The position numbers were made by a program, and so were the translations under genes. A DNA stretch of 64,000 nt from JAFEDN01 sp963844565. Its GTDB lineage: Bacteria; Pseudomonadota; Gammaproteobacteria; Coxiellales; Coxiellaceae. A model generated the notes under the pieces. It saw nothing but the letters and a program-made list of their open reading frames with translations, had not been told where the DNA came from and searched no databases. Below, piece by piece: positions 63,690 to 64,000 of this stretch (the first letter of the stretch is position 1; the number at the start of each line of letters is the position of its first letter). The stretch lies in contig CAWJON010000002.1 in assembly GCA_963844565.1 (NCBI GenBank), forward strand, positions 186,001 to 250,000, read 5' to 3'.

Positions 63690-64000
63690 TCACAAGAGTT
63701 TCAAATTCATTTTAGAGTTATTTTTTATAATAGAGTTGAAAATCCCTGGATCGCAATCAATTTCTTTACCAATATTTTCATTGTAAATGATATAATAGCA
63801 ATTTCTGAAACCATCAGGAAAATTTGTCCCCACAAGTTTTTCAGCGATAACTGGAAACCAATTAAACCATGTAGTATCTACAATTATTGCATATAGATCA
63901 TTTAACGATTCTTCGTTTAAATTGTTATCCATTAATTTTTGATTTAATTTTTCTTTTAATAAATTTTTGAACAAATTATGGTCTATATCTTTCAGTAGCG
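63690..64000 (-). CDS. 3' part of a minus-strand gene cut by the right window edge, unknown
   Basis: The frame is open from the stop at 63692 to the window edge, giving about 103 residues (LLKDIDHNLFKNLLKEKLNQ and on to NNSKMNLKLL). A TTG within it at 63974 is only an alternative start; the frame continues upstream, so the true start is probably outside. The visible part is Asn/Lys-rich with a W-F-x-W-F-P segment and has no known motif. Composition is like that of the effector-like genes. Confidence 0.5.
   Translation of the reverse strand, partial: LLKDIDHNLFKNLLKEKLNQKLMDNNLNEESLNDLYAIIVDTTWFNWFPVIAEKLVGTNFPDGFRNCYYIIYNENIGKEIDCDPGIFNSIIKNNSKMNLKLL

Noticed and set aside
1..64000. CRISPR arrays, tRNA or rRNA genes, transposases, phage genes
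   Set aside because: I looked for direct repeats with spacers, cloverleaf-type sequences and transposase or integrase motifs and saw none.
1..64000. Dot/Icm secretion genes as local support for the effector reading
   Set aside because: None of the proteins here resembles a Dot or Icm component, so the secretion route remains an inference.

Overview
The window reads as the chromosome of an AT-rich gammaproteobacterium with a host-associated, probably intracellular or amoeba-associated, way of life. Housekeeping and stress genes of ordinary gammaproteobacterial type (LysR regulators, CrcB, catalase, Kdp, MsrA/MsrB, Bcr/CflA-type MFS) alternate with large single genes that carry eukaryote-like modules: ankyrin repeats, two protein-kinase-like proteins, an IQ motif, an F-box-like segment, a Dbl-homology (RhoGEF)-like segment with proline-rich tails, and a Cys-His-Asp protease-like protein. 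This mix is typical of Legionellales (Legionella, Coxiella, Aquicella, Berkiella), where such proteins are often Dot/Icm type IV substrates. The taxonomic placement and the secretion route are inferences: no dot/icm gene, rRNA or other marker lies in the window.

Layout. 1-1024: a gene cut by the left edge and a divergent LysR regulator. 1114-8338: effector-like block (HAD-like protein, small secreted protein, 1140-aa IQ/PLP-like protein, unknown protein). 8439-12040: PspC, CrcB and a large FAD/Fe-S dehydrogenase. 12052-18656: second effector-like block on the minus strand (ankyrin, ELM1-like, F-box-like, unknown), containing a decayed ketopantoate reductase. 18775-21470: FMN reductase, MFS exporter, ferritin-like protein, aldo/keto reductase remnant. 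21605-24133: ankyrin protein. 24300-28960: redox enzymes, a GcvA-like LysR regulator, a FUSC membrane protein and an isochorismatase-like protein. 28943-35030: third effector-like block (5'-truncated methyltransferase-like gene, two kinases, Cys protease-like protein). 35119-43398: D,D-carboxypeptidase, unknown protein, amino acid permease, catalase, FUSC protein, RhoGEF-like protein. 43550-48561: kdpFABC. 48703-53472: redox and repair genes (TVP38 protein plus flavin disulfide reductase, periplasmic MsrA and MsrB, DsbA-like protein, peroxiredoxin) and a truncated hydrolase. 53581-58103: Gfo/Idh oxidoreductase, permease, YeiH-type protein, HAD phosphatase. 58151-58387: a large inverted repeat. 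58481-63574: CDP-glycerol-transferase-like protein, an ACP/acyl-AMP ligase/acyltransferase fusion and an exported hydrolase. 63690-64000: a gene cut by the right edge.

How the genes fit together. Catalase, peroxiredoxin, the two methionine sulfoxide reductases, the DsbA-like protein and the disulfide reductase suggest a strong oxidative-stress defence; Kdp gives high-affinity potassium uptake; the 59753 fusion and its neighbours suggest activation of a fatty acid and its transfer into a lipid. Four decayed genes or gene remnants and a palindromic repeat show that the accessory segments are still turning over. I saw no tRNA, rRNA, CRISPR array, transposase or phage gene.
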